From assembly GCA_958419945.1 (NCBI GenBank), contig CATZIC010000005.1, positions 1 through 45,555 on the forward strand: a stretch of DNA of 45,555 nt. Direction: 5' to 3'. The translations under genes and the position numbers were made by a program. Below are positions 33,201 to 41,629 of the stretch, piece after piece. The notes under the pieces were generated by a model that saw only the letters and a program-made list of their open reading frames with translations, did no database searches and was not told the origin of the DNA. Positions within the stretch are counted from its first letter, which is position 1; each line of letters begins with the position of its first letter. This DNA comes from an uncultured Clostridia bacterium. Its GTDB lineage: Bacteria; Bacillota; Clostridia; Christensenellales; Borkfalkiaceae.

Positions 33201-34083
33201 TGAAAATGCAGGGGTTACTCTTCCCGCATATTTTGCTGATATCTTCACCGCAATCGCTTATGACGATTTCTTCCAGGCTTACGACGCTATTTACCAGACA
33301 GTAAGATTGGCCACTACTTACGCTGAAGAAGGCAAGACCGTTGCCAATATGACCGAAGAGGACAAAGCCATCTTCGAAAAATATTGGGGTCCTGCTTATG
33401 AAATCAACCACCACCTTAAATGGAACTGGAACAGCGGCAACAAGTTCGAAACCTATATGAGCGCACGTGTTCGTGCAATCGCACTTCAGTATAAACTCGC
33501 TGCTGGCATCAGCTTTGGTGATCAGTTTGGCGACATTGTAATGGATAAATGGAAATACGGTGATTGCTTAGCAGAATACACCTATAAGGGTGAAACTTAT
33601 TATTCATATGTTTATGAAGACGAAGCTGCAAGCCGTAAACTTCCTATGGGCGCACTTATCAAAGGTATGTGGGCAATCGATCCCATTTACGTTGATGCAA
33701 ACGGCGAAATCTGCGCAGCAGACGCTGAAGGTGCAACCAGACTTATGACTACAACTGAGGGCGTAGTAAGCACCGGTAAAATTGTTGCTGAAAATTGCTC
33801 CCCCTTGGAAACTCAGAGATACGTAACTGCTGATGGTATGTTCGTATATAAGAGATCGCTTTGGACGGCTGAAACAGGTTCTTATATTACAACCGAAGAA
33901 GACTACGTTGACCAATACAATCGTAATCTTCCTGCAGACGTTGACGTAAGCGCTATCAAACCTTACGTTACCGTTAAGGTATTCAAATTCTACGACGTAA
34001 TGTGCGCTTGGTTAAATGACCAAGGCTACGTTACCAACACCAACGGCTGGGGCTATGCAACCGCTCCTAACACACAAGCATAA
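30223..34083 (+). CDS. Giant surface lipoprotein with tandem-duplicated domain, function unknown
   Basis: A 1286-residue lipoprotein: signal peptide with lipobox LVAC (Cys25), a Pro/Lys/Thr linker, then a region beginning TAYKADGTEIGSY, a beta-sandwich-like segment (about 150-400), helical stretches, and two homologous domains at about 647-836 and 934-1104. Both copies contain an L-E-x-A-G-x-x-L-P motif (AGYELPIYL and AGVTLPAYF) and a W-N-W-N motif (LVWNWNN and LKWNWNS). The C-terminal part is beta-rich. It is probably a highly expressed cell-surface glycan-binding or processing protein, as it is first gene before the solute-binding protein, but no catalytic family is recognised. AGGAGG precedes the ATG. 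Codon use resembles secD and pnp, consistent with high expression. Confidence 0.8.
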   Translation: MKRKITVFIVALMSVIMALTLVACGNLPKPNKPTKPTKVEPEARTQVETRTDAYTAYKADGTEIGSYKSIGAAINAAVATDEFGSNNATREDGSYVEYLGKTIFENHNGYAEASDDMFYFYVNGNQWEAYDCFNNTMYADYLKNNKVITHEVTARGSTARQYHNGYAMFNPDGTMNEDTTKAAQSWELSSTMDAAALTFPARLKGITGLSHEIDLSGVQIKPNYEGTDATYAFIGYYAWQDYYVIATGIACDVQTGAWYPFNATSRDDSFSDAEYKMGDSPLMISNWNEEGGYWTPEYASLKMYIKTVRNADYACGFCSESNYEFYTADGTLDNEYNVLVDEALVNEKFSGAAYGIETSYVFIAGLDVRTPTSVGVYSYNTDYTNGAEFKNLQVTAATAHVPSDEEMEEVEYGFKINPDWRGNDYNVLMAAGEHEEGIIDYTLLNTYACADYQPIDGRDVYSFSYAGSNVAETPIGGIAGQYQATIDALKAATPETVVAMEAAIEAVNVMYNNGKVENGPIAQKFYPLLDFAPLFAAQQMFSENAPLSEKAAEFAAAFNELPSLLEYNFVGWKTEEAEATGYLMNDVAAFKALYDQYSAEMTEDDVARWKHHVNLDNYNMYVDLMNMKPFEEGFAISAKEMGKNNKAVTYTGEEAMAQIAITVNKIKAGTAWDSETENCDPNSGKVTLFNSDNNWLPAYHVMYLKTRLEEAGYELPIYLTKIIEACGAAEGFMEDFYYIDTVLTLAKGIETGAIKAVDEAVAAKVNAVMVGKTAFVEAGLVWNWNNCGAPKDFLYRAKNYHVYYGLEFGVQLQVYIETVQSFLAKRVGAEANGIGITAAVEPQDVTITDEAAAVIALFDAKKMHGADFEGYNAALEAYAALSESDKILVATFSDYEELVELMEGHKNALEAVVLENVAPITVYEKIYYGTDTPTKQMTASEALYQLNELICKIQGNTPWTSGVDSDCGAAYTILDYDHTSFQGIRIIVLRQYLENAGVTLPAYFADIFTAIAYDDFFQAYDAIYQTVRLATTYAEEGKTVANMTEEDKAIFEKYWGPAYEINHHLKWNWNSGNKFETYMSARVRAIALQYKLAAGISFGDQFGDIVMDKWKYGDCLAEYTYKGETYYSYVYEDEAASRKLPMGALIKGMWAIDPIYVDANGEICAADAEGATRLMTTTEGVVSTGKIVAENCSPLETQRYVTADGMFVYKRSLWTAETGSYITTEEDYVDQYNRNLPADVDVSAIKPYVTVKVFKFYDVMCAWLNDQGYVTNTNGWGYATAPNTQA

Positions 34084-34102
34084 TCTTGCTTAAATAACTG
34101 CT

Positions 34103-34128
34103 ATTGGGGCAGAGAAATCTGCCCCAAT
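34103..34128 (+). promoter_or_regulatory. Intercistronic hairpin with GAAA loop
   Basis: ATTGGGGCAGA (34103-34113) pairs perfectly with TCTGCCCCAAT (34118-34128) around a GAAA tetraloop, with no U-tract. Such stable hairpins usually protect an upstream mRNA 3' end and set differential expression within an operon. Confidence 0.65.
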
Positions 34129-34247
34129 AACTAAGTTTAGAGAAGTTTAAAACAAAAAATCAATCTTAAGGACTTGCAATTTAACAAAATTTTACATACA
34201 CACTAAAAAGCAAGTTCTGTTACTCTTAAATTAAAAGGGGACAAATT

Positions 34248-36086
34248 ATGAAAAAAGCATTAGCACTTTTATCAACCGCAGTTTTAACAGCGTCACTTAC
34301 GCTCGGTTTGCTCGGCTGCGATGGTTGCGGAAAAGAATATAGTTACGAGATAGATTGGAACGTCGATTTATCAAAACCCATTCCGCTTACCGGCCTATAT
34401 CCCGAAACCAGTCTTAATTCCTTCGGTACGGACGATACGGCTAAAATTATTGAGGAAACAACAGGTTACACGATTACTTATAAAGAAGTTAAAGGCGGTA
34501 CAGCCGATAACGAAATCAACTCTATTTTATCAACTCAGAATCAGGATTACAACTTCCTTAAACTTACGGAAGCACAGTATCACCCTTATCTTGAACAGGG
34601 CGCTTTCCTTGATTTAACCGAACTTTTACAAAAAACCGAATCCGGTAGAAAATTATACGACATTATAAATCTTATGGATTACGGCTGGGACGCTGCAACT
34701 TACGTTGACGCAAACGGTCAAAAACACATCTACGGTATTCCCGATTTCGGTTACTGCATGATGGAAGACTGCGCGCTTATTTGGAACGTAGACCATCTTA
34801 AACAGATAGGTTACGTAAACGAAGACGGAAGCGTAAAGGTTCCTAAGACCGTTGCCGAATTTACCGACGCCGTTACGAAATGTCAGGAAAAGTTCGGATC
34901 CGACCCCAGTTACCACGCTTTCGATATTCCGGGTGAAAACAGCGTTTTAGTTACGCCTTTAGTATCCGCTTTCGGCGTTCCTCTTGAGTTCTATATGGAT
35001 GAGAACAACAAGATTAAACAATACGTTTTCAGTGAGCAAACAACCGCTTATGCTGAATACATGAACAAATTTTTCCAAAACGGCGTTTTATCCAAAGCTT
35101 GGACGCAGGGTTCAAGTGATACTTCACTTCTTAACTTTGCTAACGAACTTTCGTCCGTAACCTTCCAACCCTATTGGTGGGTTACCCCGCTTGTAAAAGC
35201 CATTGCCGCAAAGGGCGTTATTCCCGATAAGATGGGCGTTGATAAAAACGACTTCCGTGCAGTACACGATCAGTGTATCGCTTGGACCACCCGTGTTCAG
35301 GGCGACGGCACAAACGGTTCTCCCGTACAGTCTAAACCCATGCTCCACGGCGGCGATGCAGGTGTATCTTACTACACCGTAATTCCTACCTACATGGCTG
35401 ACAAGGCTTTGTACATTATCGACTTTTTAGGCAAAAAACTCGAACACTTCGACGAATTCTACGGCGGCCGTGAAGGTACGCACTGGAACCCTGTTGCAAC
35501 TCCGGAAGGCGCTAAAGATTACTACGAAGACGGTGATTACAGCTATCAACCTTATGAAACCTACGCCGGTGCGGATTCCATAATTTACCTCCGTCCCTAC
35601 AGTTACACTTATAGAGTAGGCGAAGCTAAAGCCGACGGAAGTTATGAAACCAAGACCGTAAGTGGCGGTGGCAAATGGGTACAGCTTACCGCAAGATATC
35701 TTGATCATATCGTGGAAAACTCTCAGTACTGCAACGGTACGAACCGTGTTTCCGCGAACGTATTATTCCACTTAAGAGAAACCGGTTACGATGCATGGCA
35801 GGTAACCGTTCCTATGGACGACTCGGTTATCACCAATCCTATGACGATGACTCCTCCTCATAAACACTGGTCAGTTGTTTCGATTTTGTCAAGAACTTTG
35901 GCAAAACGTGGCGTAAGCCAGGCAATCGTATCCACCGATCCCGCAGGTTCTTTGGATATTACCCGTGCCGCAATGTGGAAGAGATCGGTTACAGGAACCG
36001 ATGGTAACGTATACTATTACTGGTCTGAAGATATTGAAAACGAAATGACCAATTGGTACGTAAACACTAAACTCAAATGGGAATAA
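34248..36086 (+). CDS. Extracellular solute-binding lipoprotein (CUT1-type, LplA-like)
   Basis: The substrate receptor of a carbohydrate ABC importer, anchored to the membrane by lipobox LLGC (Cys24). The 612-residue size is typical of the large LplA-type receptors for complex oligosaccharides. The ETTGYTITYKEVKGG segment, the LDLTELLQK stretch and YGIPDFG are seen in family 1 solute-binding proteins. AAGGGG precedes the ATG. The gene is bracketed by two stable hairpins lacking U-tracts, which would favour receptor over permease production. Its permeases follow at once. The ligand cannot be determined, but the neighbouring hexosaminidase and GH31 enzymes suggest an amino-sugar-containing oligosaccharide. 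Confidence 0.9.
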   Translation: MKKALALLSTAVLTASLTLGLLGCDGCGKEYSYEIDWNVDLSKPIPLTGLYPETSLNSFGTDDTAKIIEETTGYTITYKEVKGGTADNEINSILSTQNQDYNFLKLTEAQYHPYLEQGAFLDLTELLQKTESGRKLYDIINLMDYGWDAATYVDANGQKHIYGIPDFGYCMMEDCALIWNVDHLKQIGYVNEDGSVKVPKTVAEFTDAVTKCQEKFGSDPSYHAFDIPGENSVLVTPLVSAFGVPLEFYMDENNKIKQYVFSEQTTAYAEYMNKFFQNGVLSKAWTQGSSDTSLLNFANELSSVTFQPYWWVTPLVKAIAAKGVIPDKMGVDKNDFRAVHDQCIAWTTRVQGDGTNGSPVQSKPMLHGGDAGVSYYTVIPTYMADKALYIIDFLGKKLEHFDEFYGGREGTHWNPVATPEGAKDYYEDGDYSYQPYETYAGADSIIYLRPYSYTYRVGEAKADGSYETKTVSGGGKWVQLTARYLDHIVENSQYCNGTNRVSANVLFHLRETGYDAWQVTVPMDDSVITNPMTMTPPHKHWSVVSILSRTLAKRGVSQAIVSTDPAGSLDITRAAMWKRSVTGTDGNVYYYWSEDIENEMTNWYVNTKLKWE

Positions 36087-36115
36087 TTTGCTGATTTTTC
36101 CGTTTTTGCTTCTCA

Positions 36116-36143
36116 CCCTTACCCCGTAACTTCGGGGTAAGGG
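36116..36143 (+). promoter_or_regulatory. Intercistronic hairpin between receptor and permease
   Basis: CCCTTACCCCG (36116-36126) pairs perfectly with CGGGGTAAGGG (36133-36143) around a six-base loop, again without a U-tract. It probably stabilises the receptor mRNA end and lowers permease expression, as the hairpins after malE-type genes do. Confidence 0.65.
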
Positions 36144-36174
36144 CAAGTAAAAGCGGTCAGCTTAGGAGAAAATG

Positions 36175-37167
36175 ATGAAAAACACAAAAATCCTTACAGA
36201 AGAAGAAACTTCTAAAAAATCCTCCGAAATCGGCGGTAAAAAAGGATATTGGAAAACTCAGGGAAAAAGGTTAATAAAGCATCGCCATTTACTTCCGTTT
36301 CTTATTCCGGCTGCTTTATTTACCTTAATTTTTTCGTACATACCTATTCTTGGCGTATCTTTCGCCTTTAAAGACGGGTTTAACCTTATGAGAGGGGACG
36401 TTTTGTGGAACCTTTCGCACTTCGGTTGGACCTTCCGTAACTTTGTCAGTATTTTCTATTCGGATAAATTTTTTAAAGCGCTCGGTAACACTTTGCTTAT
36501 CAACGTGTTAAAACTTGTAATATGTTTTCCGCTTTCCATAATTTTGGCTTTGCAGCTTGCCGAACTTAAAAATCAGGGGCTTGCAAAGGTTATACTTATA
36601 ATCGTCTGTATCCCTAACTTCCTGTCCTGGGTTATCGTTATAAGTATTTGGAACGGCGTTCTGCACCCCGATACCGGCTTTATCGGAAGATTATTTTTCC
36701 AGGACCGTGTCGTTATGGGTGAAGATAATCTGTTCAAATTCTTCGTTATCATTTTGAATATTTGGAAGGGTATAGGCTGGGGTTCTATTATTTATTACGC
36801 CGCTATAACCTCTATAGATAAATCTTATTATGAAGCCGCAACTATCGACGGCGCAAACAAACTTCAAAAAGCATGGAGGCTTACCATACCCGCAATTATG
36901 CCGACGATAGCGCTAATGCTCGTAATGCAATTCAGCGGTATGATGGCTGCAGGTTTTGAGCAAATTTACACGATGATGCGTGCAAACCCCAATTTGGAGG
37001 ACACGCAGATAACCATCGACACGTACATTTACGATATTTCCGTCGTTCACCGTACGGACATTCCTTTTGCAACGGCATTGGGCGTCTTTAACGGACTCGT
37101 TGCACTTTTGCTTATGGTTGTAGGTAACAAAATTACAACCAAAACGCTGCACCGCAGCTTGTGGTAA
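36175..37167 (+). CDS. Carbohydrate ABC transporter permease (LplB-like)
   Basis: First membrane component of the importer. The 330-residue protein has about six membrane spans and the ATPase-contacting EAA motif (YEAATIDGANKLQKAWRLTIP, starting near residue 220). The N-terminal cytosolic part is basic (QGKRLIKHRHLLPF), as in LplB-type permeases for complex sugars. ATG codons at 36172 and 36175 are both possible; the latter has better spacing to AGGAGA. It sits 13 bases upstream of the second permease. Confidence 0.93.
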   Translation: MKNTKILTEEETSKKSSEIGGKKGYWKTQGKRLIKHRHLLPFLIPAALFTLIFSYIPILGVSFAFKDGFNLMRGDVLWNLSHFGWTFRNFVSIFYSDKFFKALGNTLLINVLKLVICFPLSIILALQLAELKNQGLAKVILIIVCIPNFLSWVIVISIWNGVLHPDTGFIGRLFFQDRVVMGEDNLFKFFVIILNIWKGIGWGSIIYYAAITSIDKSYYEAATIDGANKLQKAWRLTIPAIMPTIALMLVMQFSGMMAAGFEQIYTMMRANPNLEDTQITIDTYIYDISVVHRTDIPFATALGVFNGLVALLLMVVGNKITTKTLHRSLW

Positions 37168-37179
37168 GGAGGAATTTAT

Positions 37180-38121
37180 ATGGAAACCGAACTCACTTCC
37201 AATATAACAGAAACGGGTTACATTCCCGATCTTAAACCTAAAAGAAAAAACAAAGTCAGAGAGGGTATTTTAGACAGATCTTTGGGCGTTTTAAACATTG
37301 CGTTTTTGTTTGCACTCGTCCTTATAGTAGTCGTTCCTTTGCTTTCTTACTTCTCGCTTGCTTTTTCCGATCCTTACTTTAACGACGAAATCACACTTTT
37401 CCCGACCCATCTATCTATGAAAGCTTTCGAGTATATTTTGGTAGGCGGTCAGGCAAAAATTTTCTGGCGTTCATTCTTTAACTCGGTTATAATTACCGTG
37501 GTTGTAACCATAGTTTCCAATTTGGTAGAGGCTTTGGCGGCTTACCCGCTGTCTAAACCGGATTGTCCTTTCCGCGGCGGCATAATGATGTACTTTATCA
37601 TCACCATGCTTTTCTCGGCAGGTATCATTCCTTGCTACCTTTTAATGCACCAAATGAAGCTTATAAACACCATTTGGTCGGTTATACTTATTTCAATAAG
37701 TAACGTTGGCAACCTTTTACTTTTCAAAACCTTCTTCGAAGGGGTTTCAATGGATATTCAGGAAGCCGCAAAAATCGACGGCGCTTCCGATCTTCAGATG
37801 TTCTTCCGTATCATGGTACCTATGGCTTTGCCGGTATTCGGCAGTTGCTGTTTCTTCACCATAGTAGGTATGTGGAACGGCTACGGCGCAGCAATGATGT
37901 TTATCGAATCTTCCGCTGAAGATTCCTTGCCTTTGGCTTATTACATTTACTTATTGTTGGGTCAAGCTTCTTTGGATAAGACCGACAGTTACGTCATGAT
38001 GGCGTCGAAAAACATTGAAGCGGCCGCAATGCTTTTAAGTATTATCCCCATTATCTGCATTTACCCCTTCGTTATAAGATACATCAAAGGCGGATTACAG
38101 ATTGGTTCCGTCAAAGGTTGA
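37180..38121 (+). CDS. Carbohydrate ABC transporter permease (YtcP-like)
   Basis: Second membrane component, 313 residues with about six spans, and the EAA motif MDIQEAAKIDGASDLQMFFR. The YSLAFSDPYFN-like N-terminal loop and the C-terminal GGLQIGSVKG ending are typical of the YtcP/CUT1 partner of LplB. AAGGAGG is nine bases before the ATG. No ATP-binding subunit is encoded nearby, so a shared MsmX-type ATPase elsewhere in the genome is expected. Confidence 0.93.
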   Translation: METELTSNITETGYIPDLKPKRKNKVREGILDRSLGVLNIAFLFALVLIVVVPLLSYFSLAFSDPYFNDEITLFPTHLSMKAFEYILVGGQAKIFWRSFFNSVIITVVVTIVSNLVEALAAYPLSKPDCPFRGGIMMYFIITMLFSAGIIPCYLLMHQMKLINTIWSVILISISNVGNLLLFKTFFEGVSMDIQEAAKIDGASDLQMFFRIMVPMALPVFGSCCFFTIVGMWNGYGAAMMFIESSAEDSLPLAYYIYLLLGQASLDKTDSYVMMASKNIEAAAMLLSIIPIICIYPFVIRYIKGGLQIGSVKG

Positions 38122-38124
38122 TTT

Positions 38125-39633
38125 ATGAAAAAAATATTGATGGTTCCGTTGGATGAAAGACCTTGTAATTACGGATTCCCCGCAATTATGCCAAAGGCAG
38201 GGTATGAGGTCGTTATGCCGCCAAAAGAGTTTATGGGACTGAAAAAACGCCCCGCCGACGCTCAAAAAATCGCCGATTGGCTGATAAAAAACGTCGACAG
38301 TTGCGACCTTTTGATTCTTTCAATGGATACTTTAATCTATGGCGGACTTATTCCGTCGAGGTTACATCACGACGCAGTATCCCTTCTCAATAAGCGAGGG
38401 GATATTGTATATACTCTTAAAAAACTACGCCCATCCCTTAAAATTTTCGCATTTCAAACCATTATGCGCTGTCCGTTTTACTCCCTTTCAGACGAGGAAC
38501 CGGACTATTACGCGGACTTTGGCTCTGAAATTCATAAGTATGGCAGATACACTCACAAACAAAAACTCGGCATAATTTCCGAAGAGGAAAAATCCGACTT
38601 AGAGCGTATCTCCGCACTTATCCCAAAGGAGGTACTTTCCGACTTTGAAGAAAGGCGAAAGGTAAATATCGAAGTGCTTTTTAACACCCTTAAAATGTTT
38701 AAGGACGGCGCTATAGACGGCTTTGTCATTCCGCAGGACGACAGTGCGCCATACGGCTACACTTCTATGGACCAGGAGGTTGTCCGTGCCTTCTTAAAGG
38801 AAAACGGACTTACCTTAAAAGTTCCCGTGTATCCTGCGGCTGACGATACAGGGCTCACAATGCTCAACCGTGCGGTAAACGAATGTTGCGGCTCGCCTAA
38901 GGTATATTGCTACTACGCTTCTTCAAAGGGCGCAACGGTTATTCCGTCTTTCGAGGACAGAATAATCGACGCAACCGTTAAAAATCAGATTATTTCCGCA
39001 GGAATGACCCGCGTTTACAGCCTTAATGAGGCAGATATTCTGCTTGCCGTAAATATCGGCGGGGACATGCTTTATAACGCTAAGCCTGAGCAGATGACCA
39101 TTCCTTACGATATCAACCGAAATCTTGCGGAATACATCACCCAAATAGAGTACGCTTTATCTCTCGGTAAAGTTGTTGCCGTGGCGGACGTAGCCTATCC
39201 CACAGGTGCGGATCACGAACTTATGGGACTTTTAAGGGACCAAGGACTACTTCTTAAAATTCACGCCTACGCAAGTTGGAACACGTCTTCCAACACCATC
39301 GGCACAGCACTTTGTCAGGCAGGCTTATATTTCCACGGCAAGGACCGTATCGGAAATATTAAATTCCTGCTCCACCGTTATTACGACGACGTCGGTTACT
39401 GTTCGCACACGCGCACGTTTATCGACGAAACCGCCGTGCCGGAAAACGGCTGCACGGTCTTTAAGCTCGACGGCGAAAACGGCAAATGCGTGGAATGCGC
39501 CCGCCGTGAACTTCTAAGGTATATGGCGGAGAATTATCCCGAACTAAGTAACTACGTTAAGGATATAAAAGTGTCCTCACCGTGGAACAGAACTTTCGAA
39601 ATGGAGTTTATATTGGAAACTCAAAATTTATGA
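38125..39633 (+). CDS. DUF4127 protein, copy 2
   Basis: A 502-residue paralogue of the protein at 21325, collinear in all blocks: VPLDERPCNYGFPAIMPKAG, SMDTLIYGGLIPSRLHH, LSDEEPDYYADFGSEI, VIPQDDSAPYGYTSMDQ, YPAADDTGLTMLNRA, YYASSKGATVIPSFEDR and YASWNTSSNTIGTALCQAG. Divergence is spread through the protein, so the duplication is not recent. It starts three bases after the second permease and overlaps the next GH31 gene by four bases (ATGA). Both copies stand upstream of a GH31 gene, suggesting that DUF4127 and GH31 enzymes act on the same substrate type. Confidence 0.85.
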   Translation: MKKILMVPLDERPCNYGFPAIMPKAGYEVVMPPKEFMGLKKRPADAQKIADWLIKNVDSCDLLILSMDTLIYGGLIPSRLHHDAVSLLNKRGDIVYTLKKLRPSLKIFAFQTIMRCPFYSLSDEEPDYYADFGSEIHKYGRYTHKQKLGIISEEEKSDLERISALIPKEVLSDFEERRKVNIEVLFNTLKMFKDGAIDGFVIPQDDSAPYGYTSMDQEVVRAFLKENGLTLKVPVYPAADDTGLTMLNRAVNECCGSPKVYCYYASSKGATVIPSFEDRIIDATVKNQIISAGMTRVYSLNEADILLAVNIGGDMLYNAKPEQMTIPYDINRNLAEYITQIEYALSLGKVVAVADVAYPTGADHELMGLLRDQGLLLKIHAYASWNTSSNTIGTALCQAGLYFHGKDRIGNIKFLLHRYYDDVGYCSHTRTFIDETAVPENGCTVFKLDGENGKCVECARRELLRYMAENYPELSNYVKDIKVSSPWNRTFEMEFILETQNL

Positions 39634-41588
39634 AACGAATAGATAATTTATTTACCGAATCCAAAGAGGGTTTTACCCTAGAACTTAATAAAGAATATCA
39701 CGCAGTCTACGGACTCGGCGAAAAATTCGACAGCCCAAATCAAAAGGGCAAATTCGTCCGTGCTATGGTAAAGGAAAAGTGTTTTTATCAAGGTGAATTC
39801 ACCTACCTATCCATGCCGTATTTTATGACGCCGGACGGCTTCGGCGTTTACGTCGACACCTATACCGAGGTAGACTTCGATTTTACAAAAGAGGACAAAA
39901 TCACGATTTTCTGTCACAAGGGGACGGACGGCAAAACGCCCAAGGCCTACCTTTTGGAAGGCACCCCCAAGCAGATAATTTACGAATTCAGAAAACTTAC
40001 TTCGATGCCCCGCATTTTCCCGAAATGGGTGTTGGGCGCCTGGATGAGTTCCAACCGTTGGAACTGCCAAAAAGACGTCGAAGAGCAGTTGAATCTTACA
40101 AAAACCCACGCATTTCCGCACAATGTTTTGGTTGTGGAACCGTGGAGCGATTTAACAACCCATTATCTTTTTAACGGCAGTACCATTCCGCCGAAGAAAG
40201 GGGACGAGCACGCAACTTTAAGCGAAGTCAATTTCGATAATTCCGAAAATTGGCCTGACGCACAGGGTTTAATCGACGAGCTTCATAATAATGGTATACG
40301 TCTTTTATTATGGGTGGTGCCAATCTATGCGCAGGGCATAAATATCGAAGGCAAAACCAACATCGATCAACTTTTAAGCGACAACAACTACGTTAAAGAA
40401 AGTTCGGAATGCGTTCTGAACGCCGACGGTACGCCGTACGAAATTCCGCACACCTGGTGCATAGAAAGCATGGTGCCGGATTTCACCGATCCCGTCGGTA
40501 CAAAACATTGGTTCGACAGGTTTTCCTACCTTTTGGAAATGGGTATAGACGGCTTTAAGACCGACGGCGGAGAGTTTATTCACGACAAAACCGTAAAGTT
40601 TAAGGACGGCACTACGGGGCTTGAAGGGCAGAACGCTTACCCCGAACAATACACCAAAGCTTTTGCCGATTTCGTCGGCAAGGACAGAATAGTTTTCTCA
40701 CGTGCGGGCGGGCAGAATTCTCCTTCCTTTTCCGTAATTTGGGCGGGCGATCAGGAATCCACTTGGTCTGAGTACCGCTCGGTTGTAAAAGCGGGAATTT
40801 CCGCAGGCGCGTCGGGCATAAACTGCTGGGGTTACGACATTTCAGGCTTCTCGGGATATCTTCCCACAGCCGAACTTTATTTGAGGGCAACCCAAACTGC
40901 GGCGTTTTTACCGATTATGCAGTGGCATAGCGACCCCGTTTCCAACAATCGTTGCGACTTTACGGGTGCCTGGAAAACAAACGACAGAAGCCCTTGGAAC
41001 ATTACAGCCTTCCACAAGGACGAGAAACTTCTCGACCTTTTGAGAATGCAGTTTAACCTTCACTACAACTTAATGCCGTATTTCTATGCTTTAATGCTTG
41101 AGTCCGCCAAAACGGGCGTAGCGTCTATAAGAGCGCTTGCTATAGAGTTTCCTTCCGATCAAGAAGGCTACGAAATAGACGACCAGTTTATGCTTGGTAA
41201 AGCCCTTATGGTAGCGCCTGTTTTAGAGGATTACGTAACGGAAAGAAAATTATATCTGCCCGAAGGCGTTTGGTACGATTTATTTACCGGCAAAAAGTAT
41301 GAAGCAGGCTATATAACGGTGGAATTACAAAAAGACCACTGTCCGGTGTTCGTAAAGGAAAACACCTGCGTTCCGCTTAACCTGTCCGGCGGAAAACTCC
41401 GCTCCGACGTCGGTAACGGCTTGGACGCTTATAAGGAACTTACCTTCCTCGTATCGGGCAAGGGAAGTTACTGTTTTAAAGACGATTTAGGTAACGATAT
41501 AACCGTTATTTGGGATGAAAACGGCGAAAAGGTTACCGAAAACGCCAAAAACCTTGAAGTTTATTTTTACAGAATAGATAAACTGTAA
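39630..41588 (+). CDS. GH31-family glycosidase, copy 2
   Basis: A 652-residue GH31 enzyme, only distantly related to the one at 25809. The barrel region begins at FPKWVLGAWMSSNRWN; the likely nucleophile is Asp312 in FKTDGGEF and the acid/base Asp374 in AGDQESTW. INCWGYDISGFSG and LPIMQWHSD are other GH31 family blocks. There is no signal peptide. The KTDGGE signature differs from the WNDMNEP signature of copy 1, so the two probably cleave different linkages. The start at 39630 is in an ATGA overlap with DUF4127; an upstream frame opening at 39582 is less likely. Its 3' end is part of an 18-bp tandem duplication. Confidence 0.92.
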   Translation: MKRIDNLFTESKEGFTLELNKEYHAVYGLGEKFDSPNQKGKFVRAMVKEKCFYQGEFTYLSMPYFMTPDGFGVYVDTYTEVDFDFTKEDKITIFCHKGTDGKTPKAYLLEGTPKQIIYEFRKLTSMPRIFPKWVLGAWMSSNRWNCQKDVEEQLNLTKTHAFPHNVLVVEPWSDLTTHYLFNGSTIPPKKGDEHATLSEVNFDNSENWPDAQGLIDELHNNGIRLLLWVVPIYAQGINIEGKTNIDQLLSDNNYVKESSECVLNADGTPYEIPHTWCIESMVPDFTDPVGTKHWFDRFSYLLEMGIDGFKTDGGEFIHDKTVKFKDGTTGLEGQNAYPEQYTKAFADFVGKDRIVFSRAGGQNSPSFSVIWAGDQESTWSEYRSVVKAGISAGASGINCWGYDISGFSGYLPTAELYLRATQTAAFLPIMQWHSDPVSNNRCDFTGAWKTNDRSPWNITAFHKDEKLLDLLRMQFNLHYNLMPYFYALMLESAKTGVASIRALAIEFPSDQEGYEIDDQFMLGKALMVAPVLEDYVTERKLYLPEGVWYDLFTGKKYEAGYITVELQKDHCPVFVKENTCVPLNLSGGKLRSDVGNGLDAYKELTFLVSGKGSYCFKDDLGNDITVIWDENGEKVTENAKNLEVYFYRIDKL

Positions 41589-41608
41589 TTAATAGATAAA
41601 CTGTAATC
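41573..41608 (+). repeat. 18-bp tandem duplication at the GH31 stop codon
   Basis: AATAGATAAACTGTAATT (41573-41590) is repeated as AATAGATAAACTGTAATC (41591-41608), 17 of 18 bases identical. The first copy includes the last codons and stop of the GH31 gene; the second is wholly non-coding. Confidence 0.85.
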
Positions 41609-41629
41609 AAAAATTTAAAAGGGGGATCT

